DNA from: Cryptomeria japonica
Taxonomy: Eukaryota > Streptophyta > Pinopsida > Cupressales > Cupressaceae
Reading direction: 5' to 3'
Assembly (NCBI RefSeq): GCF_030272615.1
Contig: NC_081405.1
Coordinates: forward strand, 311,751,235 to 311,815,234
DNA length: 64,000 bases
This document shows, piece after piece, positions 34,527-46,632 of this stretch (positions within the stretch are counted from its first letter, which is position 1; every line of letters starts with the position of its first letter). The notes below the pieces were generated by a model. The model saw nothing but the letters and a program-made list of their open reading frames with translations, ran no database searches and was not told the origin of the DNA. The translations under genes were made by a program, and so were the position numbers.

Positions 34527-36290
34527 TGTTTGCATAAAGAAAAAGCTTACCAAAAATAGTCTATAGTGATCAGAAGAGACATAACATAGGAAATATAGAA
34601 AGAAAAACCAAATACAAGACATCATAATCAAACAAAGAGATCCCAAGTCCTAAAACATCCAAGATAATCACAAGAGTGCTGAAAAGAAAAAAAATACTTG
34701 GAGCAAAATCTAGAAATAAAATTCATATGACTAGAAAGTGCACAGAACAAGCTTTCCAACGATATAAAGTTTTTAAAAAATGGAGTTCGAATGCTCAAGT
34801 TATGTCTCCCAGAGTGCAAAAAGGAACTTTTGATTTTGACAGCAAAAAAAACTATCAAAAAAGAAAAATTAGAAGATCAAACCTCCAGATTTGAAGAGAG
34901 CTCGAAAAGAGCTTTTCGACGATATAAACTTTTTGAAAGAACACCTCTCTATGACCAATATACGGCCAAAAGAAAAAAAACCCCTCTTTTAGGGCATAAA
35001 GAGAGTAAAAATTAATTAATTAATTAATTTTTTTGACAAAAAAAAATTCTGACGCATTTGCAGGTACAACTGTATGGATTTTGTTCCTCGTAAAATGTGG
35101 CAATTAAAAAATAATGGCCCAAATTCCCTTATCACCGAAATAGGTCGAATTATATATCAAAATGACTAGAAACGCCATAAAGTGGAAATAAATATCCTCA
35201 ATAGTACCCTCCATGTTTAAAAGATAGGGACCACAAAATAAACTTATAATTTTTGTCAAGTACTCATCCCAAGTATATGCATTTGGAAGATGATGAATGG
35301 GATCCCACTACATTAAATCATTAAAACCCCCAACTAAAGAAGCACTAAACTTTGAAGAAACAAGAGTGGGAGATGGAATATCAATACGTCTCTAGAATCT
35401 CAATTGATAAAAGGAATTGAACGATCACATGACTATACTATACCTCCTAAAATACATCTCCACTAGATATCTAAGTGCAAAATAAAGAGGGTAAAATGTG
35501 ATAACATGTATAATCTAAATTGTTCATGTGAAATCCCAACCTCAACACTATTTCAAATCTACAACTACAAAATAATCACATAACTTGATGTGAACTCCAA
35601 TCTTTCCTAACCTACTATGTGATCAGTGTGTTTGCATAAAGAAAAAGCTAACAAAAAACAATATACAATGATCAGAGGAGACATAAGGATAGAAATATAG
35701 AAAGAACAACCAAAGACAAAACATCCTACTCAAAGAAAGAGATCCCAGGACCTGAAACATCCAAGTAATTCACTGGAGTGCTGAAAAGAAAAAAATTGAA
35801 TAAAATGTACCTGGAGCCAAATATGGAAAAAAAAAAACTCATATGACTGGAAAGTGTACAAAACAAGCTTTCCAACGATATATTTTTTTGAAAAACAGAG
35901 TTCAGATGCTCAAGTTATGTCTCTCAGAGTACAAAAAGGAACTTCTAGCTTTGATAGAAAAAACCACCATCAAAAAAGAAAAATCAAAATATCAACCTCC
36001 AGATCTGAAGAGAGGTCGAAAAGAGTTTCCCAATGATATAATTTTTTTGAAAAAATGCCTCTGTATGACCAAGTTACGACCAAAAGAAAAAAAGAAAAAA
36101 ACCCCTTCTGGGGCAAAATAGGGTTAAAAATAAAAATTGATGAAAATTTTCTAACGCAGTTGTAGGTACAACCATACAGATTTTTGTGCCTTGTAAAGCA
36201 TGCCAATGGAAAAATCATGGCCTAGATGCCCTTGTCACTGAAATAGATCAAATGATATATCAAAATGTCTAGAAACGACCTTCGGAAGCC
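34527..36290 (-). repeat. Duplicated ~0.7-kb module inside element E
   Basis: About 34527-35200 and 35630-36290 are copies of one module, starting 'tgtttgcataaagaaaaagct' and passing through 'caagctttccaacgatata' and an 'aaataggtcga' type end, separated by about 430 bases. The second copy plus the spacer recurs in element F (38720-39590). Confidence 0.75.
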
Positions 36291-36609
36291 AACGGTGAGG
36301 TTTTTTTTTGGGCCAAAATGCTCTAAAAAATTTTTAATAATTTTTCTCACGAATTTCTCGAAATTCATGAAAAAAAAAAGGCAAAACCAAAAAAAAATAT
36401 CCAGAACCCAAATTTGTCAAAATTTAACAAATTTTATATAAATATGGGGGGTTTTGGGGTGTTCCAAGCTCAACGATGAAGTTCATTTGATCCCAAAATG
36501 ATTAGAAATAAAACATCTAGCCTAGATCCAATGAAAAAAGCTCTGAAAAACTAAAAACCTCCTCCAAAAAATCTTCTAAAAAATAAGGAACAAGTAGCAA
36601 CAAATGTAG

Positions 36610-36621
36610 GCTCTAATACCG
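36610..36621 (-). other. Element E primer-binding site
   Basis: Minus-strand CGGTATTAGAGC, two mismatches from TGGTATCAGAGC, immediately inside the right LTR. Confidence 0.65.
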
Positions 36622-36928
36622 TGAAGAAGTTGAGAAATACAACTTCAGAGATCCCAAGGACACCCTCAAGCAAAATAGATTGGAGACAAAATGCAATAAT
36701 GGCTCTGAAAAAAAAAGATTATCATTCAGAGAGGGGATTGATTTAAAAAGGACAATACAATCCTTATAAAAGGAGAATATGCAACCCTAAAGAAACCCTA
36801 AAGGGATAAAGTAAATATTTATTAAATATCTAACATATTATTAAATGGTTAAGTTTAGCTTAAGCGTAAAGTATAATAGACTAATAATTAAATAAATAAC
36901 TACTAGCTAATACAAGATAACTCTAACA
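36622..36928 (-). repeat. Element E 5' LTR
   Basis: 307 bases, TG...CA, similar to 33428-33763 across the whole length. Confidence 0.8.
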
Positions 36929-36933
36929 CTTCA
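36929..36933. repeat. Target-site duplication of element E, right copy (CTTCA)
   Basis: Identical to 33423-33427. Confidence 0.8.
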
Positions 36934-37849
36934 TTTTCATAATGAACATCATAATAGAATTTATTATTATTGTTTTGGGCAATGCTAGGGTTTAGGTAGA
37001 AAATCCTAGGTATAATGAAATAAAATTGTGGGATATAATGAAAATCGAAATACAAGTCTCAATCTAGGAAACTGTAGAGGATTATAAAAGATTGACACAA
37101 ACATACAAATAGTGCACATTTCAATATTGGCTAATATCCAATTAAAACAATATGGAGAGATTAATGAAAAATCCTTATTTAATGGATTGAAAGAGATACA
37201 ATATATAGCCTCAAGATTCCACATCCAATGAGGATGAGAAAGAATCATAAAACCAAAAGAAAAGGGATTGCTTTAACTAAGTTTTTAAATATGAGATGAT
37301 AAGGAAAATAGTAGAAGTTAATGAAGGAAGTGTTACAAATATATGCTTTGTTGTCATTGATGTTAATCAGTGTGGTTAAGATGGGTTCTACTTTAGACAT
37401 AAACAGAGTTAGCTACAATGTTGATGTATTTCCAGTTATGCTTTTGGACCAGAGGTTGCTATGGATTGGTTCTATGGTTTGGACTTGGATAGGTTGCATT
37501 GGCAGTTGACCTAATTGAAATTAGCATGTTTGAATATTGTTGATGGTGAGGACAGTTAGAAGTCTATTTGTTGTGGTCCAAGTGTTACTTGTTTTAGTTT
37601 GGACTTTCACAATTGTAAAATGATATGATTGGTTCACATGTTTGGGTTATACGCTATTAGAGTAAGATTTATCATATGTTTTTGGTGATTGCATGTGAAG
37701 TATTCTTTTGGCTCGGAGTTGCTGATTAGTTTATGTTTTTGTTCTAATTAAGTTTTGTGTTTCATATTTTGGTTTAGCTGTATAATTTGGGTCAGAGATA
37801 TGCATACATTTTACAATATTTCTTTTTGGATGACTTGCTAAATATTTTT
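36934..37849. other. No gene recognised
   Basis: Part is T/G-rich on the plus strand (about 37320-37780), with short hydrophobic frames like those in 1-1363. No supported gene. Confidence 0.45.
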
Positions 37850-39600
37850 ATTCCAGATTGGTATATATGTACATACATAGGAAAGACGAAACAAAGAGAG
37901 ATATAGATGAATTGTGGAATACAGTAATGATATGCATTTATCACTTGAGGAAAGGATGACGATGTGATTGAAGTAAGGATGACTCGATTCATCCCCCCTA
38001 TTAGCATCCAATGTGTGTTCAATGGGAAGGAAACATGTAATCAATTTTTGTATCCTAGTTGATTCATAAAAATAAAGTAGGAAATTAAACTTAAATAATA
38101 AGGTGTCATTAAAAAATTACATCAACACCCTCCCTTAAGTGTAACTTGGAGAAATGACAAATAGGCATGATTAGGTATCAATGTACAATTATAATAGCCC
38201 CTCTAAATATGAGAAGGAGAAAACCTATAAGATAAAAATCACTCAAGATAGGATGAAGAGAGACAATGAAACCCCCTTAAAGTAGCCTCCTACACCAATG
38301 TTGTAAACTTGACACTAAATTTTTAAGATTGACTATGATTTCTAAACAATAATCCTTCCCTTAGGAAGAAATAAGGCCAAATAAGTGTGCATTATAATGT
38401 CCCATTACTAAAAGGAAAATAATGGATGAAATATCAAGGTGTATGATGTCTTTCAAATTTTATCAAATGTTGCTATTCTAGTGCCAAAGTGAGCCACAAT
38501 CAAATTAAGATTTCTTGGCCTAGCTACTGAAGGATACAATTTGAAATTTATGATAATTTATGTAGAAAATGGTCCAAAGATGAAGATGCTTCCTCTAAAT
38601 GCTACTTAAGGATATCCAAGCTAATGATAAATAGTGACTAATAAATGCATGGAAAAATAACAAGAAGGTTTAAAGTTACCCTCATGATATTTAAAGAAAA
38701 TTATGCAATTCCATAAGAGCATGCCAATTAAAAAAACATGGCCCAAATCCCCTTGTCACCGAAATAGGTCGAACTATATATCAAAATGACTAGAAATGCC
38801 CTAAAGTGGAAATAAACATCCTCAATAGTACCCTCTATGTTTAAAAGATAGGGACCACAAAATAAACTTATAATTTTTGTCAAGTACGCATCCCAAGTAT
38901 ATGCATTCGGAAGATGATGAATGGGATCCCATTACATTAAATCATTAAAACCCTTAACTAAAGAAGCACTAAACTTTGAAGAAGCAAGAGTGGGAGATGG
39001 AATATCAATACATCTCTAGAATATCAATTGATAAAAGGAATTGAATGATCACATGACTATACTATACCTCCTAAAATACATCTCCACTAGATTTCTAAGT
39101 GCAAAATAAAGAGGGTAAAATGTGATAACATGTTTAATCTATATTGATCATGTGACATACCAACCTCAACACTATTTCTACTCTACAACTACAAAATGAT
39201 CCCATAACTTGATGTGAACTCCAATCTTTCCTAACCTACTATGTGATCAGTGCATTTGCATTAAAAAAAGCTCACAAAAAATAGTCTACAATGATCAGAA
39301 GAGACATAATGCTGGAAATATAGAAAGAATAGCCAAAGACAAGGCATCCTACTCAAAGAAAGAGATCCTGGGATCTGAAACATTCAAGATATTCACTAGA
39401 GTGCTAAGAAGAAAAAAAATGAATAAAATTTACATGGAGCAGAATTTGGAAAGAAAACTCACATGAATGGAAAGTGCATAGAACAAGCTTTCCAACGATA
39501 TAAGTTTTTTGAAAAACAGAGTTGACATGCTCAAGTTATGTCACCGAGAGTGCAAAGAAGAAATTTTGGCTTTGAAAGAGGGATTAATTATAAGTATACT
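37850..39600 (-). mobile_element. Element F: truncated non-coding relative of E
   Basis: A 3' LTR ends at 38127 (acatcaaca) and is followed by a PPT-like minus-strand purine tract and 'cttaagtgtaactt', the same arrangement as in B and E. The interior 38720-39590 is colinear with 35100-35985 of E at about 96% identity by eye. No second LTR is found; the PBS side is lost near 39600. No coding motifs. The left edge of the LTR is a guess because the LTR sequence differs from that of E. Confidence 0.6.
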
Positions 39601-39845
39601 GATACTTATAAGTTGAATCAGAAATTATTTTAAAATTAGAAAATCAAACAATACGTAGAAGGAAGGAATTGATGGATATAATCAGCATACAAAAATTAGA
39701 ATAAAATAGGATCTAATGAGAAAAATTGTGGGTTTTTTTATTGGATACAAATGGTCTACTTGTTATAGCTATGTGCCTAATTTTGGTTTGATCTTAGGAT
39801 GACATTCCATAGGATTGTTTATCATTTAGAAGAAGAAATTATAAA

Positions 39846-39985
39846 TGTATACACCAAAAAATGGTCTGAAGATAATTAATTAAATAAGCAATTATTTAAT
39901 TAATCCCTCTTCCCAATTTAAGGTTTATCAGTTCTATTTGTAAATATGATAAACCTTGTAATATTCTTTTGGCTCTAATATGAAT
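39846..39985 (+). repeat. Head fragment of a Tat-type Gypsy LTR
   Basis: Begins TGTATACACC and continues 'aaaaaatggtctgaagataat', closely matching the sense start of the LTR at 6374-7369. It is cut off where Copia C begins. A short phrase, 'atgataaaccttgta', occurs twice (about 39947 and 39992) across the junction. Confidence 0.6.
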
Positions 39986-40598
39986 GGAACATATGATAAA
40001 CCTTGTAGTTCTTATGTGTAGCATAAGCAAGAAATAATCTCATAGCTTCAATCCTAGCTACCGGTGCAAAGGTTTCATCATAATCAATTCCTTCCTTCTA
40101 AGAATATCCTTTAAAAAGTAATCTAGCCTTATTCCTCACAACTTGTCCATCTTCATTCAATTTATTCCTAAAAACCCATTTAGTTCCAATAACATTCTTA
40201 TTTTTAGGCCGGGGAACTAAAGTCCATGTGTTATTCTTTTCTATCAGATCTAATTCCTCTTCCATAGCTTTCATCCAACATTCATCTTTACATACTTCAA
40301 TTACTAATGCTAGTTCAACTTGAGAAATTAAACATACCTCTTCAGCTTCCAACCTCCTTCTTGTCATCACTCCTTTATTCTTGTCTCCAATGATCTGATC
40401 TTCTAAATGCTTTAACCTTACATACCTAGGTGTCTTCTGATTTTTTGTTCCTTTGCCTTGATCTTCAGTTACTGTTGAATTTTCTGATACTGCCAGGGTA
40501 ACTGGTTCAACATTCTGTTCTAGTGTAGGTGCTACCGGTTTAGTTATGATCATTTCCACTACCGGTTCTCTCTTATATGTTCTGATTTGACTTTTGTT
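39986..40598 (-). pseudogene. Copia C integrase-RT linker and RT start
   Basis: Reads through the variable linker to the RT start boxes '[19 protein letters not shown]' and 'EGIDYDETFAPVARIEA', then is cut off before the catalytic box. A stop stands at the Gln position after KGYS. Confidence 0.8.
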
Positions 40599-41597
40599 CT
40601 ACTCATCCACCTTGACATTAGTGCTCTCCACAATTCTCTGCAATCTTTTGTTATAACATCTATATGCTTTTCTTTCATTAGAATAACCAAGAAATATCCC
40701 TTCCTCACATCTAGGATCACACTTTCCAATGGAATCATCTCTTTTGATATAACATTTACTACCAAAGATTTTGAAATACTTAACTATAGGTGTATGACGA
40801 AACCATAACTCATAAGGTGTCTTATCGGTGTCTCCTTTGATATGAACTTTGTTGAATGTGTATACCGTTGTGCTCACAACTTCCCTCCAATAGATATGAG
40901 GCAGATTAGCTTCCATCATCATGGTTCTAGCCACATCCAAGATAGTTATGTTCTTCCTTTCCACAACTCCATTCTGCTGAGGTGTCTGGGGTGCAGACAA
41001 CTATCTCCTTATCCCATGCTTCTCACAATAACTATTAAATTCACTGGATGTGAATTCTCCACCCTGATCAAACCTTAAGAATTTAATCTTCAATCCTATT
41101 TTAGTCTCAAGTTTAGCTTTAAAGATTATAAAATTTTCAAATGCTTCAGATTTGTCCCTTAGAAAAGTAACCCACATTATTCTAGAATAGTCATCAATGA
41201 TTAGTATAAAATATCTATCACCCTGTAAACTTTTGATTCTAGTAGGACCACACAAATTAGTATGAATAAGATCAAGAACATCATTAGGTTTGTCTTGTAT
41301 ACTCTTAAAAGAAGTTCTGACTTGTTTTCCCATTTGACAATCCTTACATACCGGATTATAAGGCTTCACAATCTTAGGTATATCTCTAACTGCCTTAGTA
41401 GAAATGATCTTTACAATGCAATCAAAATTCACATGACACAACCTCTTATACCATAGCCAATTGTCATCAATTTGTGCAATCAAACATGTCTTCTTACCGG
41501 AGTTTAAATAAAAGATATTACCTTTAGTCTAAGTACCAGTTGCAATCTCCAATCCAAATTTGTTGAGAATCTTGCATTTTCCATCCTTGAACTATAA
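40599..41597 (-). pseudogene. Copia C integrase
   Basis: HHCC part (WYKRLCHVN ... CKDCQMGK) and core are readable in one frame broken by TAG after GIRR. The first catalytic Asp is Asn (HTNLCGP where A has HTDLCGP). The second segment reads RFDQGGEF and the Glu is kept in NGVVERKN. The loss of the first Asp alone should abolish strand transfer. Confidence 0.85.
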
Positions 41598-41981
41598 CTA
41601 AAATCCCTTATCCACCAGCTGTCCTACACTCAAAAGATTATGCCTTAAACCTTCAATATAATAGACATTATCAATGTTATGCTTACCATCTAATGATATA
41701 GTTCCCCTTCCCTTGATGATGCATGCTTTATCATCTCCAAATCTAACTAGACCGCCATCAAATTCTTGCAAAGATAGAAACTTCCTTTTATCTCCAGTCA
41801 TATGTTGTGAACATCCACTATCTATCACCCATTCATCCTTGTCTTCAACTTTAGCAACAAGGGCCTTCTCTTCAGGTACCACATCATCTTCCTTGATAGC
41901 CAAAAATACCCATTCCTTTCCATTATTGGATCCACTAGCTGAATCCTATGTCGGTTCATCATCAAAATCAGTCACACCTTC
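41598..41981 (-). pseudogene. Copia C protease
   Basis: Intact DSG motif in WVIDSGCSQHMTGD, with the flap-like region and 'GLRHNLLSVGQLV' following. Stops flank it on both sides. Confidence 0.8.
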
Positions 41982-42992
41982 CTAATCAACATAGTAGCAT
42001 GATTTGTCTTTGTTTCTCTTATACTTATGCTTGTTCAAATATTCATGGTTAGTCCTAAAAGATCTTCTAGCTCTTTCTTCAAACCTTGAATTCCTTTCAG
42101 GTAATCTAGATGCAAAATGACCTATCTTATTACATGTAAAACATTTAAAAGGTGATTTTCCTTCATACTCATTTTTTGTCGGACCTATAGGTACTCTTCT
42201 AGAAAATAGGGATTCAAGTTGCTCAAACTCTTCATCTTCTTTCCTCATATCCTCTAATTCCTTCACATATAAATCTTTCCAATCACTCTTATTAGAGGAT
42301 GATGTAGATGCACAAAAAGCAGGTTCAAATTTTACAACTCCAGAAGGACCAAATTCTTCAAGCTCAAAATTAGATAACTTTCCAACCAAGGTATCCCTAT
42401 TAACAGAGGTATTTTCCATAGTTCTCTGCTCATTAATTACAGTAGCCTTCATCTTATAAGCCGGTGGCATTGCTCTCAGTACTATAGAAACTATTTCATC
42501 TTCGCTCAGAGATCCACCACAACATTGAATTCCCATGACAATTTCATTGACTCTTTCCATAAAAGCAGTAATCCTTTCATCTTCTTCCATCTTTAGGTTC
42601 TCGTATCTCACTCGATAACCATCAAGTTTAGAAATCTTAATAGTAGGGTCATCTTCATTCAGAGTCTCCAATTTATCCCATATAGCCTTTGCAGTTGATT
42701 TGTTAGTTAGCCCCACAACTTGCTAATCAAAAAGTGCACACAAAAGGGCTTCTCTAGCTCTACAATCATTTTCAAGCTCCTTATCCAAGCATGCCGAAGG
42801 AGGATTTCTAGATGCTGGATTAAAAGGGGTAACACCTTTCTCAGTGATCTCCCAAATTTCCTTCCCAAGACATGTCATATGAGTCTTCATCCAAATCTTC
42901 CATACCCTATAATTTGTTCTATCAAGCCTAGGAATTTATCTCTAGAAAATAGTTGCGGATGAACTTGATGAACTCAAACTATTAGATGCCAT
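41982..42992 (-). pseudogene. Copia C gag
   Basis: The gag start is the ATG at 42992, followed by a Ser-rich head. Stops appear after ATIF and in the FD*QVVG segment (TAG at Gln). The longest open piece is 42716-41982. The nucleocapsid knuckle reads CFTCNKIGHFASRL, with the last Cys of CCHC changed to Leu. Confidence 0.85.
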
Positions 42993-43034
42993 AGGATATT
43001 CCTCAAGTGGTTAATCTTCTATAGAGAGGACCAG

Positions 43035-43046
43035 GCTCTTATACCA
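43035..43046 (-). other. Copia C primer-binding site
   Basis: Minus-strand TGGTATAAGAGC, one mismatch from the initiator-Met PBS. Confidence 0.75.
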
Positions 43047-43048
43047 AT

Positions 43049-44278
43049 TGTTAGACAACTCAGATAACTAGAGGACAACTGAGAGGGGGGGGGGTGAATC
43101 AGTTGTCAACAAATTACAGAACTTAAAGCATTCAAAACCTCATTACCGGAACACTTAAACTCAATACCAAAATGCATAAGCCAAATACCAGAATATAAAA
43201 TATAGCAATTAAGAATAAACATAAATCACATAATAGTTACCATCCATCCATTACACATGACACCAAGATTTATACATGGAAAACCCGGTAAAGGGAAAAA
43301 ACATGGTGGGAAGCCTACCCACGGTCAAATAATACTTCTGCAGTAAGTATGTGATTAAAAAATAAAGGGCATACACATGCATGAAGGCCAACAATGTGGA
43401 GCACACTATTCATCACAAAAGGAGCCTTACTGACTACAAAAGAAATCTAGACAACAATCTGGAAGTAAGAATGAACTACAAGAATACCATATCCTATGCC
43501 TGAGTATAGTTCCGGTTAAGCTCAGTACCAAAGTTCTTAAACCTCTCTTACAAACCTGATTCAATCACTTATGATCAATCAAAACCTCTGCATATGATTA
43601 CACCATTATTCTCACACAGATAATCGCATAAATCCATAACCCATTTCTCATGATTTACAAAGAGATCTTACATCATATATACCAACCCGAGACCTAAACA
43701 ATTAGGTCGCCAATCTAAAAGATAATACAATAAATTCATAACATAAACCTACAATCCAATGATCATTTAAGTTGGCCTAGGATCAAAACAATATAAACCA
43801 ATCAATAAATCCATTCGGTAACGCATCATGATCATCCACCAACACGTTACATAAACCGGTCCATAACCTAGCAAAATAAGACTAGACCCAAAATAGGTCA
43901 CCATAAACCAAATCAAAAAATATGGATCAACAGGAACACAAGAAAGATAACCAACAAAATTCTGCAAGCCATCTGGAAGCCATACCAACACCAATTATCA
44001 AGTGCATCAAAAGATCCTCAACAAAGTTCTGCCGGTAAAACCCTTACTGGTGACCAAAAGGCTTACTAGAGAAAATGATAGCTTATGAGTCATCAAATCC
44101 TGAACCAACTGATCGTGATATGCATCAAAATAGCATGAATCACATATCCAAACCAATTCCAAAAACCAAAGCATACCAGAGCATACTGGATCAAAATCAT
44201 AATCCAACCACTCTACGAGAACCTACCAGAAATCGGTAAACAACGAAAACAGCTAGTGTTGACATCAATGACAAAACA
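43049..44278 (-). repeat. Copia C 5' LTR
   Basis: 1,230 bases. In sense it starts TGTTTTGTCATTGATGTCAA at 44278 and ends CTAACA at 43049. A G10 run lies at about 43085-43094, and several CCGGT motifs are present. It is homologous to the LTRs of A and D. Confidence 0.8.
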
Positions 44279-44281
44279 TCA

Positions 44282-45448
44282 ATGCAACACATAATCAATT
44301 CATCCAAATTGATAACAAAGTTTAGCAATCAACAATCAATTAATGCAGAGTCTTCCAATGTAAATTTTTATGCTTCACCGTTGGAGTCATCTGTGTCTAC
44401 TCCTAAAATAAATGCTAATGAATCTAATGATTCCCCTCATTCTTTTGACCCAAAGCCTGATCCGTTCCATGTGTCCTTGTTTATAAATGGTCATAAGCTT
44501 AACAATTACATTATAGACTCTGGTGCATCAGATAATATCAATCCCTCCTCAGTAGCTAAAGCATTAGGCCTATCCCTTACTAAAACATTTGACAGATGCT
44601 ACTCCATGGACTCAAAACAAATTCCTTTGCTTGGTCAAATTAAAGATGCACAAGTTGCTCTTACAACCTATCCTAGTAAAAGGGTGAAGTTGACTATCCT
44701 AGTGGCCAATATACTTGCCAGTTATGGCATGTTATTGAGTAGAACCCTTTGCAAAGATTTGGGTGGAGAGGTTAAAATGGATTGGTCACAAGCAAATATT
44801 CCAATGGGAAAACAAAAGGTAGTGTTGCAACCTGAAACAAAATCTAAATTTACTGTGTTCCCTTCTGATGACCCTAAGTCTCATATACTATATCAACAGT
44901 GTGATTTTGATATTTACATGATTTTGTTTGGAGATCAAGAAGAAAAACTAATACGTGACTCTGATTGTTTTGAAAGTCTCTTGGTTATGGAGTTTGATGG
45001 AAGATGTTCATTAGTAGGTTCTGAAGTTGGGGTAGTTCTGATTTTTCCTAGGGGTGAGAAGTTTTGTTTTTCCTTTAAATTGGAATTTAATAACACTAAT
45101 AAGACAACATATTATGAAGCTCTATTATTGGGGTTGGATGAAGCTAAGAAAAAAGGGATAAAAATGCTCAAAGTGAAGGGGGGTGCCTAATTGGTTGTTA
45201 AGCAGGTAAGAAATGTTTTTACCGCGAGGAATGCAATATTAAAGCATTATAGAAATAGGGTATGGGACCAGATAGAAATATTTGATGCATTTTCAATTAA
45301 ATCAATTCCTAGAGATCAAAATACCAGGGTTGATTCATTAGTTGTATCAGTTTCCCTTCTGCTTCCCCATCCTGATTTTCAAGAAGAGACATATAGGATT
45401 GAGATGGTTTGTCGTACTAATGTTCCAGACAATTTTGAGTTTTGGTAG
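44282..45448 (+). pseudogene. Gypsy G protease and additional RNase H
   Basis: The first frame (to 45190) has a retropepsin: FINGHKLNNYIIDSGASDNI with intact DSG, followed by the usual hydrophobic strands. After a linker comes an RNase H fold: MEFDGRCSLVGSEVGVVLI, then KLEFNNTNKTTYYEALLLGL. This continues past a TAA stop and a short second frame (45191-45448) with 'HYRNRVWDQIEIFD' and 'IPRDQNTRVDSL'. The acidic residues Asp, Glu and Asp of RNase H can be picked out. Only one stop interrupts the domain. Confidence 0.8.
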
Positions 45449-45946
45449 GTATTTGAAAATGACAAATAGATTAATAACTTTCTACAAAAGGTAGAATTGT
45501 TCATGTCAACCTTCTTTGAAGGTTCTGAATCGAAATGTAGTGAATTTTGCCCTGACCCAAGAGATGATCTAGATAAAAACATCATTCAATTAAAAGGGAA
45601 CAAAATTACAAAAGGTCTAGCATCCCTTGAGTTGTTGTTTCATCACCATGATAGATACGCTAGAAATAAATATACCTCAAATACTGATGGTTCAGGGGAT
45701 TATGAAAAGGTGAATATTGGGGACGAGGCTGATCCAAAGTTTGTTAATCTTGGAAAATTTTGTACACTTGATGAGGATAATCCACACACTCAACCAATTA
45801 AGGGAGATCTTTCTCCCAACTCACCTAGCCAATTAGGTGATAACTCTTCAGTCATTCACAAAGTCCTCACTAGGTCATTGGCTACTCACAAGTCTTCATT
45901 ACCCCAAAGACACACCCATGCTTCTCAAAACTCCTACAACCATTGA
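45449..45946 (+). pseudogene. Gypsy G spacer before RT
   Basis: The frame continues through 'QVENDKQINNFL'-like sequence to an acidic stretch (45497-45946) ending around 'EADPKFVNLGKFCT', then becomes Ser/Thr/His-rich. The part after about 45,780 may already belong to the insert. Function unknown. Confidence 0.5.
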
Positions 45947-45949
45947 CAT

Positions 45950-46632
45950 ACACTCAAATAGGGCAAAAAAACATAAATAGACCCCAATCCAAACTTTCCA
46001 ACACTCAATCACCACCAACACTCTTTTGGCAACCACTCACTCAATAACATCTTCAATTAGGACTTCTAGTTATCTTGGATACAACTCCCAATGCCAAGTA
46101 ACTACTCACCATCCCTAAGAACTTCATAACACCTTTGAGGAATCTTATCTTTTTAGTCCAAACACCAACCCACACCCCCCGTTCCACCCTAATAGACATA
46201 AAGAAACCCACTTTTGCAGCATTGTCCTACTATGATAGCCTTAATTTGTTTCGAACAATCAATGAAATTAGACCATTCCTTACCCATGGTACTTCAAACC
46301 CAAGTAATTATGTTGGACTCTTCCACTTCACCCCTAACATCCACCCCAAACATTAACCTCACTTCTAAGTTTGCAAAGTGCAGTGATACAACTCACTGTC
46401 AAACTATGACAGTCTTAAGGCTTTTGTGCGGACAGTCAAAAGTTTATTTGTTTTTTTTGGTTCTTCAAATTTATAACCTTTGGATTACACCAAGGGGTCC
46501 TTCACACATCCCTTTTTCCCTTCACAAAATCTCCCAATGACCAATGATGCAGCTTCACCACCCAAAACTTCATGAAACCACTGTGTTCTCCAATACATTA
46601 GCACGTGCCAAAATGCTCATGAGACCCTGCAA
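45950..46632. other. C-rich part of the insert, unassigned
   Basis: Rich in C and A and poor in G on the plus strand. Short frames lack motifs. It lies between the end of the Gypsy spacer and the LTR-like sequence of the antisense insert. Confidence 0.4.

Larger units (their letters stand above)
33428..36928 (-). mobile_element. Element E: non-coding LTR retrotransposon
   Basis: A 3.5-kb element bounded by CTTCA target duplications with LTRs at 33428-33763 and 36622-36928, a PPT next to the left LTR and an initiator-Met-type PBS next to the right one; orientation is therefore minus. The interior has no gag or pol motif in any frame. Its PPT-side interior resembles that of Copia B ('gagaaaaccacgtgggaaa' versus the B equivalent near 23193) and its PBS side resembles B's leader, so it is probably a non-autonomous derivative of a B-like Copia element. 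The interior contains a partial duplication (see 34527-36290). LTR identity is roughly 85-90% by eye, so it is older than B. Confidence 0.82.
39986..44278 (-). mobile_element. Copia element C (3'-truncated)
   Basis: Same family as A and D. From right to left it has a complete 5' LTR (43049-44278), PBS, gag, protease, integrase and only the first part of RT; the rest of RT, RNase H and the 3' LTR are missing. Its right edge abuts Gypsy element G, so it probably inserted into G or its flank and later lost its left end. No target duplication can be checked. Confidence 0.87.
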
